DNA of 49,027 nucleotides from Acidimicrobiia bacterium (lineage in GTDB: Bacteria > Actinomycetota > Acidimicrobiia > Spongiisociales > ZC4RG35). The notes beneath the pieces were generated by a model. That model did no database searches. It was not told the origin of the DNA and saw only the letters and a list, made by a program, of their open reading frames with translations. The DNA lies in the NCBI GenBank assembly GCA_025922945.1, contig JAICGW010000007.1:1-49027 (forward strand). The letters run 5' to 3'. This document shows, one piece after another, positions 8,751 through 17,225 of the stretch (positions within the stretch are counted from its first letter, which is position 1; every line of letters begins with the position of its first letter). The position numbers were made by a program, and so were the translations under genes.

Positions 8751-10477
8751 GTTTTCGCACCCATCACGCCCTCGACTGTGCAGATCTGGGTGGGCGAGAG
8801 GTAGTGCTGGCAGGCTGGATCGCCCGCCGCCGCGATCACGGAGGGGTTACGTTCATCGACCTCAGGGACGCGTCGGGTCTGGTGCAGATCGTGGCGGATC
8901 CCGAACTGCTCCCCGTCGTCGAAGAGCTGCGGATGGAGTTCTGTATCCAGGTAGCAGGGGAGGTGCGACCTCGCCCGGAGGGCACCGTCAATCCTGATCT
9001 GGCCACGGGAGCCGTGGAGGTGGCGGCGCATACGATCGAGGTGCTCAGCCCTGCTGACACCCTTCCCTTCATGCTCGACGATCGCACCGACCTCGACGAG
9101 CGAACCCGGCTCGAATTTCGCTATCTCGACCTGCGCCGGCCGCGCATGGCCGCCAACCTCCGGGCCCGCTCGGACGCCGTCGCCGCCATTCGCCGAACGC
9201 TCGATCGACTGGGGTTTCTCGAGATCGAAACCCCCACCCTGGTGCGCTCGACGCCGGAGGGAGCTCGCGACATGCTGGTGCCATCACGGCTCCGGCAGGG
9301 CGCGTTTTATGCCCTGCCCCAGTCGCCGCAGCTGTTCAAGCAGCTGCTGATGGTGGCGGGGGTCGAGCGCTACTTCCAGATCGCTCGCTGCTATCGCGAC
9401 GAGGACACCAGGGCGGATCGCCAGCTCGAGTTCACCCAACTCGACTTAGAAGGAGCGTTCTGGTCGGAGGCCGATGTTCAAGCCGCAGTGGAACTCACCG
9501 TGGCCGCCGCAGTCGAGAGCCTCCGCGGCCACAAGCCCCCTCTCCCCTTCCGACGTCTGACCTGGCACGAGTCGATGGACCGATACGGGGTTGATAAGCC
9601 GGACTTGCGCTTCGGCATGGAGATCGTCGACCTGGGGAAGGTGTTCTCCTCCACCGACTTCCGGAGCTTTGCGTCCGTTCTGGAAGACGGCGGAGTGGTG
9701 CGAGGCATCAACGCCGGCACCCGTGAGTTTCCTCGCTCCAGCGCCGACCGGCTCACCGAATTGGCCAAATCCTGGGGGGCGACGGGACTGGTGTGGCTGG
9801 TGGTGGAAGAAGGGGGCACCGTTCGATCCCCGGTTGCCAAGTTCTTGAGCGAGGCTGAGATCAGCTTGATGATCAGGGACCTCGGCGCCACCGCCGGTGA
9901 CGTCCTCCTGCTCGTAGCCGGGGAGTGGTCAACAGCCGTGTCCGTGCTGGGACAGCTACGGCTGCAGCTCGGTCGACCCGAAACCCATGAGGACCTCGAA
10001 TTCCTATGGGTGACCGACTTTCCGATGTTCGAGCAGGGCGAGGAAGGCTTGACCTTCCTCCACCATCCCTTTACGTCGCCCCAGGACCTGAAGGTGATGG
10101 AGGAACGCCCCCTCGAGGCTCTCGCTCGCGCCTACGACGTCGTGGTCAATGGCGTCGAACTGGGTTCCGGATCGATTCGAATCCATGACCCCAATGTGCA
10201 ACGTCGTGTCTTTGACATCCTCGGAATCTCGCCTCCCGAACAGGAGAGCCGCTTCGGATGGTTCCTGCGGGCGCTCCGCTACGGGACGCCCCCTCACGGT
10301 GGATTCGCCTTCGGGATCGACCGGTTGGTCATGGTGCTCCAAAACGAAGCCAACATCCGGGAAGTGATCCCGTTCCCCAAGACTCAATCAGGGCAGGATC
10401 CCATGGCCGGCAGCCCCACGATGGTCGAGGAGTCCCAACTTCTCGAGCTCGGCCTTGAGATCGCCGACGATGACTGA
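8747..10477 (+). CDS. aspS: Aspartate-tRNA ligase, probably non-discriminating
   Basis: Bacterial-type class IIb AspRS (576 residues) with an N-terminal OB-fold anticodon domain (RTHHALD to about residue 100), motif 1 and LPQSPQLFKQLLMVAG, motif 2 FQIARCYRDEDTRADRQLEFTQLD, a GAD insertion domain (about 290-420), and motif 3 GFAFGIDRLVMVL. H31 in RRRDHGG and a Gly in RPEGTVNPDLATG are residues associated in other bacteria with AspRS that also charges tRNA-Asn, followed by GatCAB amidation. That is an inference: gatCAB and asnS are not in the window. GTG start in a GTGA overlap with hisS; the stop overlaps rarA by 8 nt. Confidence 0.95.
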   Translation: MSFRTHHALDCADLGGREVVLAGWIARRRDHGGVTFIDLRDASGLVQIVADPELLPVVEELRMEFCIQVAGEVRPRPEGTVNPDLATGAVEVAAHTIEVLSPADTLPFMLDDRTDLDERTRLEFRYLDLRRPRMAANLRARSDAVAAIRRTLDRLGFLEIETPTLVRSTPEGARDMLVPSRLRQGAFYALPQSPQLFKQLLMVAGVERYFQIARCYRDEDTRADRQLEFTQLDLEGAFWSEADVQAAVELTVAAAVESLRGHKPPLPFRRLTWHESMDRYGVDKPDLRFGMEIVDLGKVFSSTDFRSFASVLEDGGVVRGINAGTREFPRSSADRLTELAKSWGATGLVWLVVEEGGTVRSPVAKFLSEAEISLMIRDLGATAGDVLLLVAGEWSTAVSVLGQLRLQLGRPETHEDLEFLWVTDFPMFEQGEEGLTFLHHPFTSPQDLKVMEERPLEALARAYDVVVNGVELGSGSIRIHDPNVQRRVFDILGISPPEQESRFGWFLRALRYGTPPHGGFAFGIDRLVMVLQNEANIREVIPFPKTQSGQDPMAGSPTMVEESQLLELGLEIADDD

Positions 10478-11777
10478 TCTCTTCGGGGCGCGGGCCGAAG
10501 AAACGCTGCGATCGGTGGCTCAATTGGCCACCAGAATGCGCCCCCAGACCCTCGATGAGGTAGTAGGTCAGCCCGGCTTGTTGAAAGCGGGTGCGGCGTT
10601 TCGACGGATGATCGAGAGCGGGCGTCCGGTTTCAATGATCCTTTGGGGTCCGCCGGGGACAGGCAAGACCACACTCGCTCGCCTGGTCGCGGCCCACACC
10701 GATGCGGCCTTCGAGACTTTGTCTGCTACCTCCGCGGGCGTCAAAGACGTGCGCGAGGTTTTGGGGAGGGCTCGCCAGCGCTTGGAGACCGACGAGCGGC
10801 GGACCGTCCTCTTCCTCGATGAGATCCACCGTTTCAACAAGGGCCAGCAGGACTCCCTTCTCCCTGGCGTCGAGGACGGAGTGGTGATCCTCGTCGGAGC
10901 AACCACGGAGAACCCCTTCTTCGAGGTCAACTCGCCGTTGATCTCGAGATCGACAATCTTCCGCCTCGACCCCCTTCGCCCCGCCGACATCGAAGTGCTC
11001 ATCGAGAGGGCCTTGTCGGATTCGGTTTCGGGCCTAGGCGAGAGGGGATTGTCCATCGATCCCGAGGTTCGCGCCGATCTCGCCCAACGGACGGGGGGCG
11101 ATGCTCGCCTCGCCCTCAACAGTCTCGAAGTCGCCGCGACGCTGGCTCAGGGGAGGGGCGCGGCGACTATCTCCAAGGAGGATGTCGAAGAGGCATTGCA
11201 GAGACGAATCATTCGTTATGACAAGACCGGCGATCAGCACTACGACGTCATCTCGGCCTTCATCAAAAGCATGCGGGGCTCGGATCCGGATGCCGCCCTC
11301 TTCTGGCTTCATCTGATGATCGGTGCCGGCGAGGACCCCGAGTTCATCGCCCGCCGGATGATCATCTTCGCTTCAGAGGACGTAGGCCTGGCCGATCCCA
11401 CCGCCCTTCAAATCGCGGTGGCGGCGGCGGACGCTCTCGCTCACGTCGGGCTTCCGGAGGCAACCTACAACCTGACGGAAGCCTGTATCTACCTCGCGAC
11501 GGCAACCAAATCGAATTCGGTAGCCCGGGCGATCAGTGCTGCTAGCGAGGCCGTCGCCACCACCAATTCGCCGCGGGTGCCGCTGCACCTCCGCTCCAGT
11601 GGCGGCAAGGGCTACCGCTATCCACACGACCACCCCGGCGGCGTGGTTGAACAGAGCTATTGGCCCGAGGGGTCCGATCCTCAGATCCTGTATAGGCCGG
11701 GATCAGAGGGCGCCGAGGGAGAGTTGGCAGCCCGGTTGGAGGAAGCCGACCGAGTGATGAAAAAGGAAAAGCGCTGA
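10470..11777 (+). CDS. rarA: Replication-associated recombination protein A (AAA+ ATPase RarA/MgsA)
   Basis: RarA acts at stalled replication forks. The AAA+ core has Walker A GPPGTGKTT (residues 60-68), Walker B TVLFLDEIHRFNKGQQD, sensor 1 in ILVGATTENPFFEVN and an arginine-containing SRSTIFRLDPL. The C-terminal region holds family segments KSMRGSDPDAALFWLHLMI and IFASEDVGLADP, then RYPHDHPGGVVEQ. The ATG at 10470 gives MTDLFGAR, a usual RarA N terminus, and overlaps the aspS stop by 8 nt; an in-frame codon at 10455 is less likely. Length 435 residues is normal. The end of the gene contains AAGGA, which serves as the ribosome binding site for the next gene. Confidence 0.94.
   Translation: MTDLFGARAEETLRSVAQLATRMRPQTLDEVVGQPGLLKAGAAFRRMIESGRPVSMILWGPPGTGKTTLARLVAAHTDAAFETLSATSAGVKDVREVLGRARQRLETDERRTVLFLDEIHRFNKGQQDSLLPGVEDGVVILVGATTENPFFEVNSPLISRSTIFRLDPLRPADIEVLIERALSDSVSGLGERGLSIDPEVRADLAQRTGGDARLALNSLEVAATLAQGRGAATISKEDVEEALQRRIIRYDKTGDQHYDVISAFIKSMRGSDPDAALFWLHLMIGAGEDPEFIARRMIIFASEDVGLADPTALQIAVAAADALAHVGLPEATYNLTEACIYLATATKSNSVARAISAASEAVATTNSPRVPLHLRSSGGKGYRYPHDHPGGVVEQSYWPEGSDPQILYRPGSEGAEGELAARLEEADRVMKKEKR
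11763..11767 (+). promoter_or_regulatory. Shine-Dalgarno that fixes a CTG start at 11774
   Basis: AAGGA within the last codons of rarA, 6 nt before the CTG at 11774. It is well placed for that codon and far too distant for the next conventional start in frame (TTG at 11822). Confidence 0.6.
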
Positions 11778-13024
11778 AGCTTCGCCGCCCCTGGGGGCTC
11801 GTCTTTCTCGGGGCCTGCGCGTTGGCAGCCAGTCCGACGTCGGTACCGGAACCGCCGACCTCGGTGGTGACCCCCGCCAACACTTCAGTCGTGCCAGCCC
11901 CGACCACGACATTGGCTCCGACCACGACCTTGGCCCCGACCACAACCTTGGCGCCGACCACAACTTTGGCCCCACTGCAAGGCCTGGGCCTCGAAACGGT
12001 CATCTCGGACTTGCTGCAACCGATACTGCTGCTCAGTCCACCGGGTGATTCCCGTCGCTTCGTTCTCGAACGGACCGGGGTCATTTCCATCCTTGATGAA
12101 CAGGGGGTAATCGCCGCGGAGCCTTTCTTGGACCTCTCCGATCGCGTCAACAGCGGTGGCATCGAGCAGGGGCTATTGGGGATGGCGTTTCACCCTGACT
12201 TCGCCACCAACGGCCGCTTCTTTGTCTACTACTACCGGCTCTCGGCCGAACAAACCCAGCTCTCGGAATTCGCATTGTCAGACGACCCGAGTCGGGCCGA
12301 CGCTGGGTCCGAGCGGCCGCTGCTCACCTTCGACAAGCCGACGAGCCGACACAACGGCGGGATGCTCCTGTTCGGCCCCGATGGCAATCTCTGGATGTCG
12401 CTGGGTGAGGGCGGAGCGGCATCTGTCAACTCCCAGGACCCTTCGCGCCTTCTTTCGGCGATTCTCCGGATCGACGTGGACGCAGGTGATCCGTACGGCA
12501 TCCCCGCCGACAATCCTTACCGGGAGGGGGGAGGGGCACCGGAGGTCTGGGCGAAAGGGCTTCGCAATCCCTGGCGCTTCACCATTGATGAGGACCTTCT
12601 GTACATCGCCGATGTCGGACACTCCGATTACGAAGAGATAGACGTCGTACCTTTGTCGGGCGCGCCGTACAACTTTGGCTGGCTCCGGATGGAAGGAACT
12701 CATTGCTTTCAACCCGGCTGCGATCCGGTCGCCGAGGACCTCACGCTTCCGGTGCTCGAGTACACCCATGACGAGGGTTGCTCGATCACCGGCGGCTTCG
12801 TTTATCGAGGGGAAGCCATACCGGAGCTCGCTGGACACTATTTCTATGCCGATTGGTGCGGGGAGTGGATCCGCTCTTTTCGGTACGAGGATGGCGAAGT
12901 CCTCGATCACCAGCTTCGATTCGAGGACGCCGGCCAGATCAACAGCTTCGGAGTCGATTCGTCCGGAGAGCTCTACATCCTCACCTACGAGGGAGAGGTG
13001 AAGAAGATCATCCCCCTGCGGTGA
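11774..13024 (+). CDS. PQQ-dependent sugar dehydrogenase-like lipoprotein (six-bladed propeller)
   Basis: Glucose/sorbosone dehydrogenase (GSDH/HHIP-like) family. Landmarks are GGIEQGLLGMAFHPDF, RFFVYYY, RHNGGMLLFGPDGNLWMSLGEGG, AKGLRNPWRFTID and YIADVGHSDYEEID, which mark the beta-propeller that binds PQQ in characterised members. The substrate is unknown, and PQQ use is inferred from family. I start at CTG 11774: the frame then reads a short basic and hydrophobic signal ending in the lipobox L12-G13-A14-C15, preceded by an AAGGA box and sharing CTGA with the rarA stop. The first ATG/GTG/TTG (11822) would remove the whole signal. A Thr/Pro-rich linker separates the lipidated Cys from the propeller. 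416 residues. Confidence 0.85.
   Translation: MKLRRPWGLVFLGACALAASPTSVPEPPTSVVTPANTSVVPAPTTTLAPTTTLAPTTTLAPTTTLAPLQGLGLETVISDLLQPILLLSPPGDSRRFVLERTGVISILDEQGVIAAEPFLDLSDRVNSGGIEQGLLGMAFHPDFATNGRFFVYYYRLSAEQTQLSEFALSDDPSRADAGSERPLLTFDKPTSRHNGGMLLFGPDGNLWMSLGEGGAASVNSQDPSRLLSAILRIDVDAGDPYGIPADNPYREGGGAPEVWAKGLRNPWRFTIDEDLLYIADVGHSDYEEIDVVPLSGAPYNFGWLRMEGTHCFQPGCDPVAEDLTLPVLEYTHDEGCSITGGFVYRGEAIPELAGHYFYADWCGEWIRSFRYEDGEVLDHQLRFEDAGQINSFGVDSSGELYILTYEGEVKKIIPLR
11903..11974 (+). repeat. Four tandem 18-bp units encoding TTTLAP
   Basis: Four consecutive 18-nt units each encode Thr-Thr-Thr-Leu-Ala-Pro, with silent third-position differences between copies. They form the flexible linker after the lipobox of the sugar dehydrogenase-like protein. 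The copies have diverged in sequence but not in the peptide, which suggests selection on the protein. Copy number may vary between strains. Confidence 0.85.
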
Positions 13025-13026
13025 CG

Positions 13027-13066
13027 GTCCCCCCAAACACCCGCTGCGCTCGCCGGGGGGAGAGAC
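13027..13066 (+). repeat. GC-rich palindromic element (copy 1), possible terminator
   Basis: GTCCCCCC and GGGGGGAGAGAC flank a 20-nt centre containing CGCTGCGCTCGCC. It lies directly behind the sugar dehydrogenase stop. Two related elements lie in the nusB-pyrR gap (33278-33330 and 33380-33409). The hairpin could end transcription before alaS, although no T-run follows. Confidence 0.6.
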
Positions 13067-13086
13067 AGTCGGGAGGGGGGAACCGG

Positions 13087-13092
13087 TACCCT
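13087..13092 (+). promoter_or_regulatory. -10 box for leaderless alaS transcript
   Basis: TACCCT fits TANNNT and lies 8 nt before the alaS ATG. No Shine-Dalgarno lies at normal distance, since the G-rich run at 13071-13080 is about 20 nt upstream. A leaderless mRNA is inferred. Confidence 0.5.
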
Positions 13093-13100
13093 GCCAACGA

Positions 13101-15725
13101 ATGGATTCCCATCAGATCAGGAAGGCTTTCACCGATTTCTTCGTGGCACGCGATCACGTTTTGCGTCCTTCTGCCTCTCTGATTCCCACGGACCCGACCC
13201 TGCTGCTGAACAACGCCGGCATGGTCCCGTTCAAGCCCTATTTCCTGGGCGAGGAGACCCCTCCGTGGAAGCGCGCAGTTTCGGTGCAGAAGTGCGTCCG
13301 CACGATCGATATCGACATTATCGGCACGACCCAGCGCCATCTCTCGTTCTTCGAGATGCTGGGCAATTTCAGCTTTGGCGACTATTTCAAGGAAGCCGCC
13401 ATCTCCTGGGCCTACGAGTTCGTGACCGAGAAGCTGTCGCTCGACCCGGAACTGCTCTGGTTCACCGTTCACCACACCGATGACGAAGCGCGTCAGATCT
13501 GGATCGACCAGGTTGGCGCTCCCCCGGACCGCGTGCAGCTCGGTGGGGAGGACAACTTCTGGCAAATGGGAGTGCCGGGACCGTGCGGACCCTGTTCGGA
13601 GATCTTCTACGACAAAGGCCCCGAGTATGGAGCGTCCGGCGGGCCAATCGGAGGTGGAGAGGACCGCTACGTCGAGATCTGGAACCTGGTCTTCATGCAG
13701 AACATCCAGGACGAGCCATACCATGTCATTGGCGATCTTCCCCAAAAGAACATCGACACCGGAATGGGGCTTGAGCGCACGGCCGCGGTCCTCCAGAAGG
13801 TCGATTCCGTCTTCGACATCGACGCCCTCGGTTTCATCATTGCCGACGCCGCAGAGAACCTAAGTGTCGCCTATGGGCGATCAGAACCCATCGATGTCTC
13901 GCTCCGAATCCTGGCCGATCACGCTCGCACCATCACCACCCTGATCGCCGACGGCGTGGTCCCCTCCAACGACGGTCGCGGCTACGTGTTGAGACGGGTT
14001 CTGCGACGCGCCGTTCGCCGGGCCTGGCAGTTGGGAAGCAAGGAATTGATCACCCCGCAACTCGTTGAAGCCACCACCGCGGTCCTGGGTCCCTCGTGGC
14101 CCGACCTGGTGGAGAAAAAGGACCTCGTCATATCGGTGGTCGAACGCGAAGAGGAACGGTTTCGAAGAACGCTGCAATCCGGCGTCGCCCTCCTTGAGTC
14201 TGAAATCTCCTCCCTGGAAGAGGGCAAGCCGCTGAGCGGCTCCACCGTTTTTCGGTTGCACGACACCTACGGTTTTCCGATCGAATTGACCACCGAGATC
14301 GCTTCCGAGCGAGGCGTTGAGGTAGATCGCGAGGGATACGACGCCGAGATGGACCTGCAACGTCAGCGTGCCCGCCGGGCGTGGAAGGGCGGCGACGAGG
14401 CTGCCAGCGCCGAGTTCTATCGGGCGATTCTCGACGAAACCGGTCTCACCACCTTCATCGGCTATGAGTCAGAAGTTGGAAGCGGCCGCATCCTGGCCTT
14501 GACCCGTGAGGGCGAGCTCACCGAGCGCGTGGAGGAGGGCCAGGAGGTGGAAGTCTTCGTCGACGTAACTCCGTTCTACGCAGAGTCAGGAGGACAGATC
14601 GGGGATTCCGGTGTCGTCACCACTGCCACCGGGTCGGTTGAAGTCCGCGATACCCGCCACGCCCTCCAGGGCCTGCACGGCCATCGCGGTCGGGTCCGAA
14701 ACGGTTATCTGGGTGTGGGTCAGGACGCTGATCTCGCGATCGACAGTCCCCGACGCGAAAAGATTCGCAAGTCCCACACGGGCACCCACGTTTTGCACTG
14801 GGCACTCAGAAACGTTCTGGGCGACCATGCTCAGCAAGCCGGCTCCCTCGTCGAGGCGGGACGGCTTCGGTTCGACTTTTCTCATTTCTCGGCGGTTGCT
14901 CCCCAAGAACTGGCTGAGATAGAACGCCAGGCCAACCAGAGGCTGATCGAAAACGGGGCGGTCTCCACCACCATCACCAGCAAGGAGGAAGCTACCGAAG
15001 CCGGCGCGCTTGCCTTCTTCGGTGATAAGTACGGCGACATCGTTCGCCTGGTGAAGATCGGTCATTTCTCGGTCGAGCTCTGTGGAGGCACTCATACCCA
15101 CACTGCGGGCCAGGTAGGGCCCCTGGTGGTCACCACGGAGTCGTCGATCGGCTCGAACATCCGACGGGTAGAGGCTCTGACGGGGGAGTCCGCCTATACC
15201 CAGCTCATGGGATGGCGGGAGGGATTGACGAGCATCGGCCAGCTGTTGCGGGCTTCTCCGGCCGAGGCGCCCGATCGAGTTCGAGCCCTGTTGGCCCGGA
15301 TCGAAAGGCTGGAAGATCAGCTCGCTTCTTATCGGCAGCGAGATCGGGACACCCTGGCGTCCGAGCTGGCCGCCGGGGCCACGAAGATCGGAGACCACTA
15401 TCTGGTCGTCGACAAACCGGCGGGCCTGTCACCAGAACAGCTCCGGCTCCTCGCTATCTCGGTGCGTGATCGGCTGAAGTCGGCGGTTGTGATCCTCGGC
15501 TCGAGCACCGACGGCAAGGGTTCGCTGGTCGGCGCGGTGTCCGCTGGTCTGGTGAGCGGCGGCGTATCCGCGGCCGATCTGATCGGTGTCGGTGCCCGGC
15601 TCCTAGGAGGCGGGGGGAGTCGCGACCCCGCGCTCGCCCAGGCGGGAGGACCCCACGGAGAGCGGCTGGGCGAGGCGCTCGATCAGGTCCACGAGGCGGC
15701 TGCTGCCGCGCTCGCGCACCGGTGA
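13101..15725 (+). CDS. alaS: Alanine-tRNA ligase
   Basis: Class II synthetase charging tRNA-Ala and hydrolysing mischarged product. N-terminal catalytic segments are IRKAFTDFFVARDH, LLLNNAGMVPFKPYFLG, CVRTIDIDIIG, HLSFFEMLGNFSFGDYFKEAA and GPCGPCSEIFYDKGPE. The editing domain has the zinc-site pair HTGTHVLHWAL and ELCGGTHTHTAG, preceded by the linker strand DVTPFYAESGGQIGDSG. The C-terminal part (about residues 720-874) matches the DHHA1/C-Ala region, with GLVSGGVSAADLIG and the terminal ARLLGGGGSRDPALAQAGG. 874 residues is a full-length protein. The stop shares GTGA with ruvX, the common alaS-ruvX-mltG-aroE order. Confidence 0.97.
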   Translation: MDSHQIRKAFTDFFVARDHVLRPSASLIPTDPTLLLNNAGMVPFKPYFLGEETPPWKRAVSVQKCVRTIDIDIIGTTQRHLSFFEMLGNFSFGDYFKEAAISWAYEFVTEKLSLDPELLWFTVHHTDDEARQIWIDQVGAPPDRVQLGGEDNFWQMGVPGPCGPCSEIFYDKGPEYGASGGPIGGGEDRYVEIWNLVFMQNIQDEPYHVIGDLPQKNIDTGMGLERTAAVLQKVDSVFDIDALGFIIADAAENLSVAYGRSEPIDVSLRILADHARTITTLIADGVVPSNDGRGYVLRRVLRRAVRRAWQLGSKELITPQLVEATTAVLGPSWPDLVEKKDLVISVVEREEERFRRTLQSGVALLESEISSLEEGKPLSGSTVFRLHDTYGFPIELTTEIASERGVEVDREGYDAEMDLQRQRARRAWKGGDEAASAEFYRAILDETGLTTFIGYESEVGSGRILALTREGELTERVEEGQEVEVFVDVTPFYAESGGQIGDSGVVTTATGSVEVRDTRHALQGLHGHRGRVRNGYLGVGQDADLAIDSPRREKIRKSHTGTHVLHWALRNVLGDHAQQAGSLVEAGRLRFDFSHFSAVAPQELAEIERQANQRLIENGAVSTTITSKEEATEAGALAFFGDKYGDIVRLVKIGHFSVELCGGTHTHTAGQVGPLVVTTESSIGSNIRRVEALTGESAYTQLMGWREGLTSIGQLLRASPAEAPDRVRALLARIERLEDQLASYRQRDRDTLASELAAGATKIGDHYLVVDKPAGLSPEQLRLLAISVRDRLKSAVVILGSSTDGKGSLVGAVSAGLVSGGVSAADLIGVGARLLGGGGSRDPALAQAGGPHGERLGEALDQVHEAAAAALAHR

Positions 15726-16129
15726 AAGGTCGGGCGCTCGGACTCGACTTCGGCCACAAGCGGGTGGGGGTGGCGATCTCGGATGAGCTTTGGATCGCTG
15801 CCCATGCGCTGACGGTCCTTCCGCGCGGGGAGGCGTCTGCGCGCGTGGCCGACCTGGTGCAGGAGTACGGGGTGACCCAGATCGTGATCGGACTTCCCAC
15901 CACCCTCTCCGGACAGGAGGGCCGATCCGCCATCGCCGCGCGCCAATTCGGGGACGAGATCGAGGAGGTGACCGGCCTCGCGATCACCTGGGTGGACGAG
16001 CGCTTCACGTCAAAAGATGCCGAGCGGGTGATGCTCGAGGCAGGAACGCGGCGCCGGGTACGACGGACGAACCTCGATAAAGTCGCCGCCGCCGTTATCC
16101 TGCAGTCATTCCTGGACCGTCCCCGATGA
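15722..16129 (+). CDS. ruvX: RuvX/YqgF-type RNase H-fold nuclease (pre-16S rRNA processing)
   Basis: 135-residue member of the RNase H-like YqgF family, which processes the 5' end of 16S rRNA and has been proposed as a Holliday junction resolvase. The first catalytic strand reads ALGLDFGHKRVGVAISDE, the middle region has IVIGLPTTLSG, and the second acidic site is WVDERFTSKDAE. The C-terminal NLDKVAAAVILQSFLD carries the last conserved Asp. GTG start overlapping the alaS stop. mltG follows after 13 nt. Confidence 0.94.
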   Translation: MKGRALGLDFGHKRVGVAISDELWIAAHALTVLPRGEASARVADLVQEYGVTQIVIGLPTTLSGQEGRSAIAARQFGDEIEEVTGLAITWVDERFTSKDAERVMLEAGTRRRVRRTNLDKVAAAVILQSFLDRPR

Positions 16130-16142
16130 CGCGTTTTCCACC

Positions 16143-17225
16143 ATGAATTCTTGGTCTTCTCTTCTTCAATCACGTTGGTTGCGGGTCCTCTTGGGCCTGG
16201 GGATAACGGCTCTCGTGGTCGTCATTGCCGCCACTGGCCTCGCCCGTCTGGTGGGGGGGTCGCTCGAAGGGGCGGCCGAGGAGTCGTCAGTCGTCTCGGT
16301 CGAACCCGGACAAGAGGTCGAAGTCACGATCCCTCCTGGCTCCAGTGCCCGGGCAATCGCCACCCTTCTCGCCGCCGAAGGTGTAATCGATAGCGCCAAC
16401 GAATTCGAGCTCACGGTCCGGGACCAGGGCATCGCCAACCAGTTGCGCGCGGGTACCTATCGGTTCCTGACCGGCAGCTCCATCGACGACGTCCTCCCGC
16501 TGCTCTTGCGGGGGCCGATCGCCGATGCGTACCGGGTAACGATCCCGGAAGGATTGCGGGTGACCGAAATCATCGACATCCTGGTCGAGGCATCGGGCCT
16601 TCCCCGGGGCGACTTTGAAACTGCCCTCTCCCAGGGCGGTGTGCTCACCGAGCTGCGGACGATGCCGGCCGCCCCCACACTGAGCGACTGGGAAGGATTG
16701 CTTTTTCCCGACACCTACGAGTTCTTGCGAGAATCGCCCGCCTCACGCATCTTGCAGGTCCTCACCGACACCATGGAAGAGCGGGTCGGCTCGGTTGACT
16801 GGACCCGGCTCGCCGACAGTGGGTTCGACGTCTATCAGGGCATGACCATTGCCTCATTGATCGAATCCGAGGTCCGAGTTGCCGACGAACGCGAACTCGT
16901 CTCGAGTGTGATCTTCAACCGTCTTGCCGAAGGGATGCCCTTACAGATCGATGCCTCGGTGCTCTACGGCCTCGGCACCCGCGACCCGGCCCTCTTCAAC
17001 AACGAGTCGGAGAGCCCCTACAACCTCTACAAGTATCCGGGCCTCCCACCGACTCCGATCGGGGCTCCCGGACGAGCCTCCCTGGAAGCAGCCGCCAATC
17101 CCGCCGAGAGCGCGTTCTATTTCTACGTGCTCTCCACGCCTGAAGGCGGTCACGCCTTCGCCGAAACCTACGACGAGCATCTGGCGAACATCGAGCGGTC
17201 CCGCCAAGCCGGCATCATTCCCTGA
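16143..17225 (+). CDS. mltG: Endolytic peptidoglycan transglycosylase MltG
   Basis: A membrane-anchored lytic transglycosylase that cuts nascent glycan strands and sets their length. One N-terminal helix (about residues 13-35) follows a short cytoplasmic stretch. A LysM-like subdomain begins at VTIPPGSSARAIATLLAAEGVI. The YceG catalytic domain includes EGLRVTEIIDIL, WEGLLFPDTYEF, the catalytic Glu in IASLIESEV (E241, by comparison with the LASIIEKE motif), VIFNRLAEGMPLQIDASVLYG and YNLYKYPGLPPTPIGAPG. 360 residues is usual. It ends in CCCTGA, which also contains the apparent CTG start of aroE. Confidence 0.95.
   Translation: MNSWSSLLQSRWLRVLLGLGITALVVVIAATGLARLVGGSLEGAAEESSVVSVEPGQEVEVTIPPGSSARAIATLLAAEGVIDSANEFELTVRDQGIANQLRAGTYRFLTGSSIDDVLPLLLRGPIADAYRVTIPEGLRVTEIIDILVEASGLPRGDFETALSQGGVLTELRTMPAAPTLSDWEGLLFPDTYEFLRESPASRILQVLTDTMEERVGSVDWTRLADSGFDVYQGMTIASLIESEVRVADERELVSSVIFNRLAEGMPLQIDASVLYGLGTRDPALFNNESESPYNLYKYPGLPPTPIGAPGRASLEAAANPAESAFYFYVLSTPEGGHAFAETYDEHLANIERSRQAGIIP

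Noticed and set aside
10455-10469. Earlier start of rarA
   Set aside because: ATG 10470 gives the usual MTDLF N terminus and overlaps the aspS stop; the five extra residues are not family-like.
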